DNA of 64,000 bases. It comes from Seleniibacterium sp963677135. Its GTDB lineage: Bacteria > Desulfobacterota > Desulfuromonadia > Desulfuromonadales > Geopsychrobacteraceae. The position numbers and the translations under genes were made by a program. The stretch covers positions 496,001 through 560,000 of the forward strand of contig CAXXLS010000017.1 of assembly GCA_963677135.2 (NCBI GenBank). The letters are read 5' to 3'. Of this stretch, positions 24,774-33,091 are shown piece by piece; the first letter of the stretch is position 1; each line of letters opens with the position of its first letter. The notes under the pieces were generated by a model, which had not been told where the DNA came from, did no database searches, and saw only the letters and a program-made list of their open reading frames with translations.

Positions 24774-24989
24774 ATGAAGGAGATAGCGGTCATATTTCAG
24801 GATGGGATGATGGATGCCGTTCCCGCCGAGGCTCTTCAGGAACTGATTGACAGCGATGATATCGTCAAATTTCAGAGAACCGATGGTTGGGTTTATCCCG
24901 GCATCGATCCGGTCAGAAAACATTCCCACTCAAGTTATCGAGGGCCGGAACGAAGACAGGCCCGGGTGCCGACGTCGAAATTGTCCTGA
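24774..24989 (+). CDS. GSU3473 family small protein, copy 2
   Basis: A 71-residue paralogue of the protein encoded at 24435. It shows the aligned blocks AVIFQDGMMDAVPAEALQEL, TDGWVYPGIDPVR and SSYRGPERRQA. AGGGAGGCAGGAG precedes the ATG. A 138-bp gap with its own promoter-like sequence separates the copies, so they may be expressed separately. A strong two-way terminator follows directly. I see no domain beyond the family pattern, and no function can be given. Confidence 0.75.
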   Translation: MKEIAVIFQDGMMDAVPAEALQELIDSDDIVKFQRTDGWVYPGIDPVRKHSHSSYRGPERRQARVPTSKLS

Positions 24990-25031
24990 CAGTAAAAAGC
25001 CCGGCATGAGCATGCCGGGCTTTTTACTGTC
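24988..25031. terminator. bidirectional intrinsic terminator
   Basis: A long near-perfect palindrome centred at about 25009: AAAAAGCCCGGCATG then AGCATGCCGGGCTTTTT, with T-runs on both strands. It serves the GSU3473-like gene and the convergent DUF3014 gene, whose stop codon touches its edge. Confidence 0.95.
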
Positions 25032-25893
25032 AGGGATGCTGTCCGGTTACCAGTCTTCTGTATTCTTGAAGAATGTTCAGGACTCTGGTTCTGTTGTCCT
25101 GCCCGATCCGCAAGAGCATTTTTTGCCCGGCTGACATGTTTTCATAGGTCGGGTCCGCATAGGTATACAGAACCACAGGCTGGCTCAGGCTCAGGGGGTC
25201 GGCCGGATTTGGTGTTTCCAGCAGATGATCCAGGACAAACACCAGGCGATCGTTGAAATAGGCGTTTTTATACCCCAGCTGTTCGTAGGCCTTCTGAAAG
25301 AGGGGATAAAAATGAATATAGATTTTGACGGCCAGATCCGGACTGACGGCTTCAAGGGCGCCGACGTAGATTGTGTAGCGCTGGTTGTTCCTGCTGCTGG
25401 TTTGCGGCTGTTCAGGGGTTCCAGAAACGATGAACTTACCGTGCGGGGGTTTTACCGGAAGGTGGATCCTCGGCAATTTTTTTTCCGGCAGATTGTCGAT
25501 TGTCGCGACAAGCCGTTGAATGAAATTTTCCAGTAACAGAAATTTGGGCAGTCCGTTATCGTTGAAAAGTTCGGTCAGAGCGGTTTCGATGCTTTTATCG
25601 CTGTCCTGAACGGCAGGCAATGTTTCCGGTAATGTCTGAACGCCTTTATCGGTATCGGTATCGGTATCGGTATCGGGTGCGGTCTGCGGAGCCGCGCTAT
25701 CCTGGTGCTGGGGGGCAGGCGTTTCCGGTAGCGGATAATGGATAATCGGTTTTTTTATCGGTTCCTGTACGGGGCTCTGAACGACTTCCGGCTGCCTCTC
25801 CTGGAGCGATTCCGTTGATCTGAAATAAATGGCCGCACCGAGCGCAATGATAAGAATGACTAGAATAAAAATAAGCTGGTTGGTTCTTTTCAT
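25030..25893 (-). CDS. DUF3014 domain-containing membrane-anchored protein
   Basis: A 287-residue protein with a basic N-terminus and a single anchor helix (about residues 7-24, LIFILVILIIALGAAIYF). A low-complexity linker rich in Pro, Gln, Thr and Asp follows (about 35-100, including a Asp-Thr repeat). The C-terminal 170 residues are the DUF3014 domain (LPKFLLLENFIQRLVATIDNLP, VGALEAVSPDLAVKIYIHFYPLFQKAYEQLGY, FNDRLVFVLDHLLETP). The domain should lie in the periplasm; the family function is unknown. AAGGAGAG precedes the ATG. It is monocistronic. Confidence 0.85.
   Translation of the reverse strand: MKRTNQLIFILVILIIALGAAIYFRSTESLQERQPEVVQSPVQEPIKKPIIHYPLPETPAPQHQDSAAPQTAPDTDTDTDTDKGVQTLPETLPAVQDSDKSIETALTELFNDNGLPKFLLLENFIQRLVATIDNLPEKKLPRIHLPVKPPHGKFIVSGTPEQPQTSSRNNQRYTIYVGALEAVSPDLAVKIYIHFYPLFQKAYEQLGYKNAYFNDRLVFVLDHLLETPNPADPLSLSQPVVLYTYADPTYENMSAGQKMLLRIGQDNRTRVLNILQEYRRLVTGQHP
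25647..25676. repeat. hexanucleotide repeat (5 x TATCGG) in the DUF3014 gene
   Basis: Five perfect copies of TATCGG on the plus strand encode the alternating Asp-Thr tract of the linker. Copy changes would keep the frame. Confidence 0.92.
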
Positions 25894-25990
25894 CGGAGCT
25901 CTCCTTGAGGGGGATATACAATCGCTTATTATGTACGCTTTAAATTGTCATTTCCAGCGCTAATCCGAGCAAAGGTAAAAAAGAAAGAGC

Positions 25991-26887
25991 ATGGACCGTC
26001 TTGCCGTTGAAATGCAGAAGAAATTGCCTCTATCCAACCAGTCACGGCGCCTTTTCCATGGCCGGGGTGGGTGTTTTCCCGGGTTTGAGGATCTCGTTGT
26101 CGATTGGTTTTCCCCGGTTGTTCAGGTGACCAGTTACCGGGAGCGTTCTAACAAATGGTATCAGGACTTCGTGTCTTTGCTGGGTCGAATGATCCCCGAC
26201 CTGTCGGCGGTTGTTCTCCAGAAACGCTTTCTGACCGGCAGTCCATCCTCAATTCTGTTCGGAGTATTGCCGGAAAACCTGTATGCGGTGGAGGATGATC
26301 TCAGGTTTTCACTGCAACTTTGCCATGCTCAGAATATCGGTTACTTCCCCGATATGAAGCAAGGCCGCTCTTACGTGCGGGGTATAGCCGCTGATAAAAA
26401 GGTTCTTAATCTGTTCGCCTATACCTGCAGCTTTTCAGTGGCCGCGCTCAAGGGCGGGGCCGCGCAGGTCGATAATCTCGACATGAACAAGGGAGCTCTC
26501 GCCCTCGGTCGGCAGAATCATCTTATCAATGGTCTCGATCTTCGCAACGCCTCCTTTATGCCATTGGAACTGTTTCGCAGCTTCAGCCGCCTGGTAAAGC
26601 TCGCCCCCTATGACCTGGTCGTCTGTGATCCTCCGGCAGCTCAGGGAAAAAGTTTTCAGGCCAAGCGGGACTGGCCCAAAATCCTTAGACGGCTGCCTTC
26701 CCTGGTCGGGCCTGGTGGGGATGTCATCCTCTGCCTGAGCGCTCCTGAACTGGGCCGTAACTTTCTGAAGAAAATGGTCGCCGAGCACTGTCCGACAGCA
26801 CACCTGTTCATGGAATTGAGCGGCGGTGATGATTTCCGTGATGCTGACAGCGACAAGGGCGTCGCCCTACTGCATTATCGAATCTGA
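25991..26887 (+). CDS. class I SAM-dependent methyltransferase (RlmI/RlmK-like)
   Basis: A 298-residue cytoplasmic protein resembling the catalytic half of 23S rRNA m5C/m7G methyltransferases such as RlmI and RlmKL. Landmarks are TSYRERSNKWYQ, LQLCHAQNIGYFPDMKQGR, the SAM-binding VLNLFAYTCSFSVAALKGGA, LDMNKGALALGRQNHLINGL and the catalytic-type DPPAAQGKSF. The N-terminal PUA domain of RlmI is absent. An exact substrate cannot be assigned. It stands alone between the DUF3014 gene (divergent) and the tautomerase gene; purines AAAAAAGAAAGAG precede the ATG. Confidence 0.82.
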   Translation: MDRLAVEMQKKLPLSNQSRRLFHGRGGCFPGFEDLVVDWFSPVVQVTSYRERSNKWYQDFVSLLGRMIPDLSAVVLQKRFLTGSPSSILFGVLPENLYAVEDDLRFSLQLCHAQNIGYFPDMKQGRSYVRGIAADKKVLNLFAYTCSFSVAALKGGAAQVDNLDMNKGALALGRQNHLINGLDLRNASFMPLELFRSFSRLVKLAPYDLVVCDPPAAQGKSFQAKRDWPKILRRLPSLVGPGGDVILCLSAPELGRNFLKKMVAEHCPTAHLFMELSGGDDFRDADSDKGVALLHYRI

Positions 26888-26989
26888 ACTCTCATATGCC
26901 CAAATCAAGTTCGTTTCCTCATCCCTGCGAGACCTGTCATTATTAATATAATTTATTGATAATGCAGAGGTTTGTTCGTCATTTGGCTA

Positions 26990-27017
26990 TTGATTCTTTT
27001 AGGGTACCGGTTATACT
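26990..27017 (+). promoter_or_regulatory. candidate sigma-70 promoter for the tautomerase gene
   Basis: TTGATT (26990-26995), 16-bp spacer, TATACT (27012-27017), 40 bp before the ATG. Confidence 0.55.
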
Positions 27018-27057
27018 AGTGCTCTGAGTTATCCGCGTTGAGAAAGGAGTCCGGCTC

Positions 27058-27255
27058 ATGCCTGTCGTCACTGTCCGTACCGCTGAGGGAATCAGCGTCG
27101 AGAAAAAAGAAGAATTGATAGAGCGTATCACCCTGGCCCTGAAGGAAGTTCTGGGCAAAAATCCGGAGGCCACGCATGTTATCATCGAAGAAGTTCCTGC
27201 TGCAAACTGGGGCATCCGAGGTAAGACGATTGCCGCGATTCAGTCAGGGAAATGA
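27058..27255 (+). CDS. 4-oxalocrotonate tautomerase family protein
   Basis: A 65-residue protein of the 4-OT family. After Met removal Pro1 is the N-terminal catalytic base (MPVVTVRTAEG), followed by KEELIERITLALKEVLGKNPEATHVIIEEVPAANWGIRG. Members tautomerise keto-enol substrates; the true substrate here is unknown and no aromatic-degradation genes lie nearby. AAAGGAG precedes the ATG. The gene has its own promoter-like sequence and a bidirectional terminator shared with the convergent ArsR-type gene. Confidence 0.88.
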   Translation: MPVVTVRTAEGISVEKKEELIERITLALKEVLGKNPEATHVIIEEVPAANWGIRGKTIAAIQSGK

Positions 27256-27290
27256 TCCTTCCTGAAAATCTCACTGAACATTTGCCAATA

Positions 27291-27324
27291 AAAAACGGAT
27301 ATCATGACTGATATCCGTTTTTTT
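27291..27324. terminator. bidirectional intrinsic terminator
   Basis: AAAAACGGATATCA / TGATATCCGTTTTT with a 4-nt loop, T-run on the plus strand and A-run on the left arm, between two convergent genes. Confidence 0.93.
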
Positions 27325-27348
27325 AATGTTTATCTTAAAATGCGCGAT

Positions 27349-27666
27349 CTATTTGCAGTCGATCGATTCACCAAAAATTGCGCTGACGATTCGAATTGCT
27401 TCCGGTGACGTGACCTGGTAGTAAACCTCGACCCCTTCTCGACGACCGGTGATGATATCTTTGTTTTTGAGTAAAGCCAGATGTTGAGAAACGGTTGCCT
27501 GAGGCAGGTTGAGACACTCCCAGATCTTTTTCACGTTACAGGATTGTGACATCAGGCCGGCAACGATTTTCAGTCGGATGGGATGTCCCAAAACTTTGAG
27601 AATTTCTGATTCCCGATCATAATCCTTGGATGAATCGAATGGCAATTTGGCAGAAGACTCTAGCAT
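27349..27666 (-). CDS. ArsR family transcriptional regulator
   Basis: A 105-residue winged-helix repressor: VLGHPIRLKIVAGL, recognition helix LPQATVSQHLALLKNKDII, wing GRREGVEVYYQV. The classic arsenite motif ELCVCDL is absent. Cysteines are at about residues 43, 51 and 104, so thiol or metal sensing is possible but not shown. AGGAG lies 9 bp before the ATG. A good promoter lies directly upstream in AT-rich DNA that contains an imperfect repeat overlapping the start region, consistent with autoregulation. The divergent neighbour is a DUF3108 gene, a possible target. Confidence 0.88.
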   Translation of the reverse strand: MLESSAKLPFDSSKDYDRESEILKVLGHPIRLKIVAGLMSQSCNVKKIWECLNLPQATVSQHLALLKNKDIITGRREGVEVYYQVTSPEAIRIVSAIFGESIDCK

Positions 27667-27680
27667 TGTATTTACTCCTG

Positions 27681-27728
27681 AGATATTTTGAATATATGGA
27701 TATTAGTTGTAACAATAAATTTCGTCAA
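27681..27728 (-). promoter_or_regulatory. promoter and candidate operator of the arsR-type gene
   Basis: On the minus strand TTGACG (27728-27723), 17-bp spacer and TAATAT (27705-27700). The AT-rich imperfect repeat ATATTTTGAATATATGGATA at about 27683-27702 overlaps the -10 and start site, a usual place for an ArsR operator. Confidence 0.55.
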
Positions 27729-27794
27729 GAATTGTTTAATCATATGAGTAAAATATCAATCATTGCTCTTATATAAAATGAAAAGGTTCTTGAA

Positions 27795-28607
27795 ATGATT
27801 ACTAAAAAACATGTCGGTGTCCTGTCGCTGATAATATGTATGATGATTTTTTCGGCAGAATCGTATGCCAAGACACAACCGTCATCCGCTGCGCATCCAA
27901 TTAATACCCTGCTCGGGGAGCGCTTCGATTACGATATCTCGTTTTTATGGTTCGATCATCTTGGCGAAGGATCTCTGCGTCTTGAAAATGGTCCCGAGGC
28001 AGGCACCTATCTGATTGTTCTGCAGGCAAAAACTCTGGGAGTGGCGGCTTTTTTTACCCGCCACCGGGTTGAAAAATATCAAACCCTGATGGAAATAGGG
28101 CCTGACGGCCGACTGCGACCACTCTGGCACGCAGCCCACTCGATACGTGGAGAAGGCGCTGACAGGAAGGAAAAAATCGCCCGCTATACCTTTGATTATC
28201 TGGCTCATAAAGTCAGGTATCAGAAACAGAAAAACGCCAGGACCTATGCTGATCAGTGGTACGATCTCACCGCAAATAAACCGGTATACGATATCCTGAC
28301 GGCCCTGTATAATCTGCGGCTCGGTTATTTCGGTCCTCCTGGACAGGGACAGATCGTCATTCCCACCTTTCACCACAAGGGCCTCCAGGAGATCGTCATT
28401 GAGCCCCTTGATCTGAGCGGTATCGATGACGGACCTTTCTTCGGAACGGATAGCCGACTGTGCAGAATTCTGGTCGATCCGTCCGTCTTCGGGACCAGTG
28501 GCAGGGATATCCTGGCGAGTTTCGATGAGAAGATGCGTCCTGATAAGGGGATCATAAAAAATGTGATTGGTCTGGGTGATGTCAAAGGACGCATGCGGAC
28601 CTATTGA
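27795..28607 (+). CDS. DUF3108 domain-containing exported protein
   Basis: A 270-residue protein with a signal peptide (MITKKHVGVLSLIICMMIFS, cleavage near ESYAKT). The DUF3108 pattern follows: GERFDYDISFLWFDHLGEGSLRLE, RVEKYQTLMEI, PVYDILTALYNLRLGYF, FHHKGLQEIVIEPL. DUF3108 proteins are exported, beta-rich and of unknown function. AAAGG lies before the ATG. The gene is divergent from the ArsR-type gene with 128 bp of AT-rich DNA between them. The next gene starts 39 bp after its stop, so the two may be cotranscribed. Confidence 0.83.
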   Translation: MITKKHVGVLSLIICMMIFSAESYAKTQPSSAAHPINTLLGERFDYDISFLWFDHLGEGSLRLENGPEAGTYLIVLQAKTLGVAAFFTRHRVEKYQTLMEIGPDGRLRPLWHAAHSIRGEGADRKEKIARYTFDYLAHKVRYQKQKNARTYADQWYDLTANKPVYDILTALYNLRLGYFGPPGQGQIVIPTFHHKGLQEIVIEPLDLSGIDDGPFFGTDSRLCRILVDPSVFGTSGRDILASFDEKMRPDKGIIKNVIGLGDVKGRMRTY

Positions 28608-28646
28608 TTGAAGTGGCTGTTGTCATGGCGAGGAGGTCAACCGAAC

Positions 28647-30302
28647 ATGAGCCAACCTGAAAAAATATATGTGATCGGACATCGAAATCCCGATTCCGAT
28701 TCCATTTGCAGCGCGATTTCCTATGCTGAACTCCGGCGTCGCCAGGGGTTGCCCGGAGTAAAAGCCGCCCGGGCCGGTAATATCAACCAGCAGACCCAGT
28801 TCGTTCTGGATTATCTTGATGTTGATGTTCCCGAACTGGTCTCGGATGTTCATCCCCGGGTCAAAGATGTCGTCACGGAAAAAGTTGTCACTATCCATGA
28901 ATCGGAGCCGATGTCCAAGGCCATTGAGCTTTATCACCAGCATCATATCAGGATGCTGCCTGTGGTCGACGACGCGGACCAGGCCATCGGCCTGCTGCTG
29001 CTGAAGCGGATGACCGAGTTTTTCCTGGTTCCGACCGAGCCTGATAAAATGAGGCGTATTACCGCATCCATCGATTCTATTCAGCGTTGCCTGGGGGCCC
29101 AGGGGTTCTCGCTGCGCGATTCACATAAGGTCGAGGATTACAACCTTTATGTCGGGGCCAGAAGGGAGGCGACCTTCAGACAGTGGGTGGAAGCGATTGT
29201 TCCCGACAAGACCATCATTATTACCGGGGACAGGCCCGGAATTCAGCAATTCGCCGTCGATGCCGGGGTCCGCCTGTTGATCATCACCGGGAGTTCGCCG
29301 GTCGATGAAAAACTGCTGGAGGCCGCAGAAAAGAAGGGTGTTTCCGTGATTATCAGCGGTTACGATACGGCTAATACCGTCTGGTTGACGCGGATGGCAA
29401 CCCCGGTCGGCCTGCTGGCAGAAACCGAATTCATGACCGTCAAGCGGAATGATCTGCTGGAGGATCTCCGCGTCAAGCTGGCTCACAGCAGTCAGGCGGG
29501 GGCCGTCGTCAGGTCTTCTTCCGGGGAGGTCACCGGCATCGCCACCAAGAGCCACCTGATCAAGAACTCTCCGGTCAAACTGATCCTGGTCGATCACAAT
29601 GAGCTCTCCCAGGCGGTTCCCGGGGCGGAAAAGGTCGAAATCATGGAGGTGATTGATCACCACCGCCTGGGGAACTTTCACACGGATATGCCGATCCGCT
29701 TTATCAACCAGCCCCTGGGGAGCACCTGTTCGCTGGTTGCGACTCTCTATCAGCAGGCCGGGCTGGACCCGGACCCCAAGGTGGCCGGGCTGCTTCTGGC
29801 CGGACTGATGTCAGATACGGTCATCCTGAAATCCCCGACGACGACGGATATCGACCGCCACCTGGTGCCATGGCTGGAGCGACTGTCGGGACTTGACCAT
29901 CAGGAATTTGGCAGCAAGCTCTTTGCCGCGGGCAGTCCCATGGCCAGTGGCGTTTCGGCCCGGCGCCTGATTACCACCGATTTCAAGGAGTATCAGGTCG
30001 GAGATTATCTGCTGGGCCTGGGACAGGTCGAAGTCGTCAATTTTCACTCCTTTGAAGAGCGCCGCGATGAACTGGTGGACGATCTGGCCCGGCTTCGTGA
30101 AGAAAAAGGGTACGAGCTGGCGGCTCTGCTGGTTACCGATATTGTGATGGAGATGAGCCTACTGGTCACGGCGGGGCCGAACGAACTTCCGTTTATTATC
30201 GGGTACCCGCAGGAAAGCGACAATATCTACCGGCTGGAAGGGGTCCTTTCCCGCAAGAAACAGCTGGTTCCTCATTTGCTGAAAGTGTTCAAAGGCGCGT
30301 GA
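28647..30302 (+). CDS. putative manganese-dependent inorganic pyrophosphatase with CBS-DRTGG-CBS insert
   Basis: Hydrolyses pyrophosphate in the cytoplasm. The 551-residue protein has the DHH domain start IYVIGHRNPDSDSICSAISYAEL, a CBS domain (about 65-120), a DRTGG domain (about 140-245, QRCLGAQGFSLRD and GDRPGIQQFAVDAGVRLLIIT), a second CBS domain (about 245-300), the catalytic VDHNELSQAV and IDHHRLGN motifs and the DHHA2 domain. This is the regulated CBS-PPase type, in which adenine nucleotides bind the CBS pair. The ATG at 28647 is chosen because GAGGAGG lies 9 bp upstream; the frame is open from 28608. The 3' end overlaps the convergent YyaL-type gene by 31 bp. Confidence 0.92.
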   Translation: MSQPEKIYVIGHRNPDSDSICSAISYAELRRRQGLPGVKAARAGNINQQTQFVLDYLDVDVPELVSDVHPRVKDVVTEKVVTIHESEPMSKAIELYHQHHIRMLPVVDDADQAIGLLLLKRMTEFFLVPTEPDKMRRITASIDSIQRCLGAQGFSLRDSHKVEDYNLYVGARREATFRQWVEAIVPDKTIIITGDRPGIQQFAVDAGVRLLIITGSSPVDEKLLEAAEKKGVSVIISGYDTANTVWLTRMATPVGLLAETEFMTVKRNDLLEDLRVKLAHSSQAGAVVRSSSGEVTGIATKSHLIKNSPVKLILVDHNELSQAVPGAEKVEIMEVIDHHRLGNFHTDMPIRFINQPLGSTCSLVATLYQQAGLDPDPKVAGLLLAGLMSDTVILKSPTTTDIDRHLVPWLERLSGLDHQEFGSKLFAAGSPMASGVSARRLITTDFKEYQVGDYLLGLGQVEVVNFHSFEERRDELVDDLARLREEKGYELAALLVTDIVMEMSLLVTAGPNELPFIIGYPQESDNIYRLEGVLSRKKQLVPHLLKVFKGA

Positions 30303-32335
30303 GCTTCAAGCAGTTTCTGAAGCGCTTCAGGCTCCGTCACCGGTTCGAGACAAGACGAACCGGTACAGAGCCAGGCCGTTGTTTTGCCGTCAACAGGGCG
30401 TTTGTCCCCGACCAGGGCGGTCCGATCAGCCAATTTTTCGGGATGAGAGGTCACCACGGTGATCATGGCAGGTCTGAAACTGAGGATCGGCGCTGTCCAT
30501 GGTGCCGGCAGCCTTGAACCCTTCGGGACGGTGACAATAACCAGGGACATTTTTTCGGCGAGCAGAAGGTCGAGGGCCAGCAGCGAAAAGGCGAACGCGG
30601 TGGGATACCGGGCTGCGTGGCTCAGCTGTCGTTTCAATAGAGTTCTTGCCCGCAGTTCAACGTCTGGCGAGGCGGTTATCCGTGCCAGCCGGATAAGATT
30701 GTGGGCTGTGACCGAGGAGGCCGCTGGAATCGCACCGTCCTGCCTGCTGCGACCACGTCCCATCCCTGGCAGGAAGGGTTGTTCACTGTCAAAATAGCCG
30801 CCGCTATCATCGTTGAACAACTGATCGCACCGGCGTTGCAGAGCGAGGGCCAGATCCAGGTGCTTCGGGCTTGAGGTCGCCAGGAACAGGTCGATGAGGC
30901 CATGAATGAAAAAAGCGTAATCTTCGTGAAAGGCGGGGATTGCGCTGTCCTGATTCCGATGGCGCCGCAGCAGTCTGCCGCCGCTCATCATCCGGCTGCA
31001 GATGAAGTCTGCAGCTTCCAGAGCGGCGTGAAGATAGTCGTCATTCCCGAAATACTGCCCCGCCCGTGCCATACTTGCGATCATCAGTCCGTTCCAGCCG
31101 GTCAGAATCTTGTCGTCCAAGTGCGGTCTCGGCCGCTGTCTGCGAAATGTGCGGAGCTTCTGCCTGGCCTGATCAAGAATTTGCCCGGCCCTTGCGGGGG
31201 ACAGCCCGAGCTCTTCAGCCGTAACCGCCAGGTCCCTGGTGATGTGGAGAATGTTTTTCCCCTCGAACGATCCTCTTTCTGAAACGTTGTAGTAGTGGGA
31301 CACCAGCTTTGCCTCATCTTCCGAGAGGAGGTCTATCAGTTCATGATAAGACCAGAGGTAAAAGGTTCCTTCTGCTCCTTCTGAATCCGCATCTTCACCA
31401 CAGTAAAACCCTCCGTCATGGTGCTTCAGTTCGGTCAGGCAGTAATCGAGGATCGTCTCTGCCGCCTTTTGAAAGCATGCCTGCCCGGTGAACTGCCAGG
31501 CGTCGAGATAGGCGGAACTGATGAGCGCCTGGTCGTAGAGCATTTTTTCGAAATGGGGTACCAGCCAATAGTTATCGACGGAATAGCGATGCAGGCCGCC
31601 GCCCAGCTGATCGGTTATTCCGCCGGCGGCAATTTTCCGCAGGGTCTTCAAGGCCATTTGCAAGGACTCCGGGTCCTTAAAGCGCTGGCCAAGGCGCAGG
31701 AGCAGGGCTGCATTATGGGGTTGCGGAAACTTTGGAGCTCTGCCGAACCCCCCGTGTTCATGATCGTAGACGTCTTTGAACTGTCCGATTGCGGCCTCGA
31801 GGATGGCCTCTTCCGGTTCCACTGCTGCACTGGCGTTTTCCTGTTCGAGAATCGCATCGGCAAGGCGGTTTCCGGCCTCAACCAGATGATCGGGCTGCTC
31901 TTTCCAGAGCTGCGCGATTTTTTCGATGACGTCGCCGAACCCGGGATGACGGCCGGAGCGGTAAGGTGGAAGATACGTCAGGGCGTAGAAAGGTTTGCCG
32001 TTCGGACAGAGAAACAGATTAAGGGGCCAGCCGCCGTGTCCATTCATCAACTGGCAGGCCTGCATGTAGGTCGCATCGAGATCGGGGCGTTCCTCACGGT
32101 CGACCTTGATGGCCACGAAATCCCGGTTCAGTTTTTCAGCGATAGCCTTGTCTTCGAAGGATTCGTGAGCCATGACGTGGCACCAGTGGCAGGTCGAATA
32201 GCCGATGGATATGAAGATCGGCTTGTTTTCCCTGCGGGCCTTTTCCAGAGCGCCTTCTCCCCATGGGAACCAGTCGACAGGATTGTCCGCATGCTGGAGC
32301 AGGTAAGGACTCTGTTCGTGCTGGAGGTGATTCAA
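30272..32335 (-). CDS. thioredoxin domain-containing protein, YyaL/DUF255 family
   Basis: A 687-residue protein: an N-terminal thioredoxin-like DUF255 domain (HEQSPYLLQHADNPVDWFPW, ISIGYSTCHWCHVMAHESFED with the CHWC pair, DREERPDLDATYM, GGWPLNLFLCPNGKPF), then an alpha/alpha-barrel like those of N-acyl-glucosamine epimerases (GGFGRAPKFPQPHN, VPHFEKMLYDQAL, GEDADSEG, LTGWNGLMIASMARAG). Substrate and activity are unknown for the family. Homologues begin at NHLQHEQSPYL, so I choose the TTG at 32335 with GAAAGGAAGG upstream; a TTG at 32398 is also open. The 3' end overlaps the pyrophosphatase gene by 31 bp. Confidence 0.88.
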   Translation of the reverse strand: MNHLQHEQSPYLLQHADNPVDWFPWGEGALEKARRENKPIFISIGYSTCHWCHVMAHESFEDKAIAEKLNRDFVAIKVDREERPDLDATYMQACQLMNGHGGWPLNLFLCPNGKPFYALTYLPPYRSGRHPGFGDVIEKIAQLWKEQPDHLVEAGNRLADAILEQENASAAVEPEEAILEAAIGQFKDVYDHEHGGFGRAPKFPQPHNAALLLRLGQRFKDPESLQMALKTLRKIAAGGITDQLGGGLHRYSVDNYWLVPHFEKMLYDQALISSAYLDAWQFTGQACFQKAAETILDYCLTELKHHDGGFYCGEDADSEGAEGTFYLWSYHELIDLLSEDEAKLVSHYYNVSERGSFEGKNILHITRDLAVTAEELGLSPARAGQILDQARQKLRTFRRQRPRPHLDDKILTGWNGLMIASMARAGQYFGNDDYLHAALEAADFICSRMMSGGRLLRRHRNQDSAIPAFHEDYAFFIHGLIDLFLATSSPKHLDLALALQRRCDQLFNDDSGGYFDSEQPFLPGMGRGRSRQDGAIPAASSVTAHNLIRLARITASPDVELRARTLLKRQLSHAARYPTAFAFSLLALDLLLAEKMSLVIVTVPKGSRLPAPWTAPILSFRPAMITVVTSHPEKLADRTALVGDKRPVDGKTTAWLCTGSSCLEPVTEPEALQKLLEAHAPLNTFSK

Positions 32336-32407
32336 TGCGCGCCTTCCTTTCTCCAAAGAGGTTCTTCTATTATCCGGGACCGGTGAAGAAAGAGGCAAGG
32401 GGGCAGC

Positions 32408-32445
32408 AAAAAAAAGACCCCGCGTCAGGAGGTAGAACGCGGGGT
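32408..32445 (-). terminator. intrinsic terminator after the cytochrome gene
   Basis: On the minus strand, stem ACCCCGCG / CGCGGGGT with a 13-nt loop, then C and eight T. It separates the cytochrome transcript from the YyaL-type gene downstream. Confidence 0.88.
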
Positions 32446-32546
32446 ATAAACTTGTTTTTGAGAGCTTTTTTGCTTTTGCTACAAAAGACTATAGCCTGGG
32501 AAAATATTAATGTCAACTTATAATTTGATAAATTTAATTTTTATGC

Positions 32547-32879
32547 TTATTTAACATGACATTCTTTGCACTTGGCAGGACCTCTGGCCTCTTTGCTGTG
32601 ACAGTCCTTGCAGAGTGCATGAAACGCGTCCTTCCGTTTTGGTGCGTCCGCCCGTGCCCCATGGCACTGGCCACAGCTCTGATAACCGTCGGTGTGATGA
32701 CAGGTTTGGCAATCATATTGCTGGTGGTGCAGGTCGTGGGGGAATGTGACCTGTCCCATCCTGGCCTGAAATTCAATCACGCCGGGAAGATCCGGCGGCG
32801 GATCTGCGGCGCCGACGGTGATCGCCGACAGCGACAAGACAATAGTGATTAAAAGGGCAAACTGCGATGCATTTTTCAT
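32547..32879 (-). CDS. small periplasmic multiheme c-type cytochrome (cytochrome c3/c7-like, four CXXCH)
   Basis: A 110-residue exported electron carrier. The signal peptide is MKNASQFALLITIVLSLSAI, cleaved near VGAADPP. The mature 86 or so residues hold four CXXCH haem sites (CQTCH, CGQCH, CKDCH, CKECH) and the class III pattern VTFPHDLHH, plus DAFHALCKDCHSKEARGPAKCKECHVK typical of PpcA-like periplasmic cytochromes. PpcA itself has three haems; the extra site is the central CGQCH. Enough additional histidines are present for bis-His ligation. AAAGGAGG lies 6 bp before the ATG. It is monocistronic with its own terminator. The likely role is passing electrons across the periplasm toward outer-membrane acceptors. 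Confidence 0.92.
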   Translation of the reverse strand: MKNASQFALLITIVLSLSAITVGAADPPPDLPGVIEFQARMGQVTFPHDLHHQQYDCQTCHHTDGYQSCGQCHGARADAPKRKDAFHALCKDCHSKEARGPAKCKECHVK

Positions 32880-33041
32880 AGAGGCCTCCTTTCATGGTTG
32901 GCAGGATTCGTTTCTGAGTCAACCTTGCCAGCATTATCCCGGATAATCACTCGACATCCATAGTCATGGCACCCGATGTCGGGTGTTTGAGACGACCTAT
33001 CAGGTATTTAGGTCGGTATCGTGACGCTTGAAACAGTTTGT

Positions 33042-33070
33042 TTGCAGCCTTGATGCGTCTTTGCTAGACT
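33042..33070 (+). promoter_or_regulatory. candidate promoter for the HTH membrane-protein gene
   Basis: TTGCAG (33042-33047), 17-bp spacer, TAGACT (33065-33070), 22 bp before the ATG. Confidence 0.4.
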
Positions 33071-33091
33071 CCCTTGAGATGAGGACTGTTC

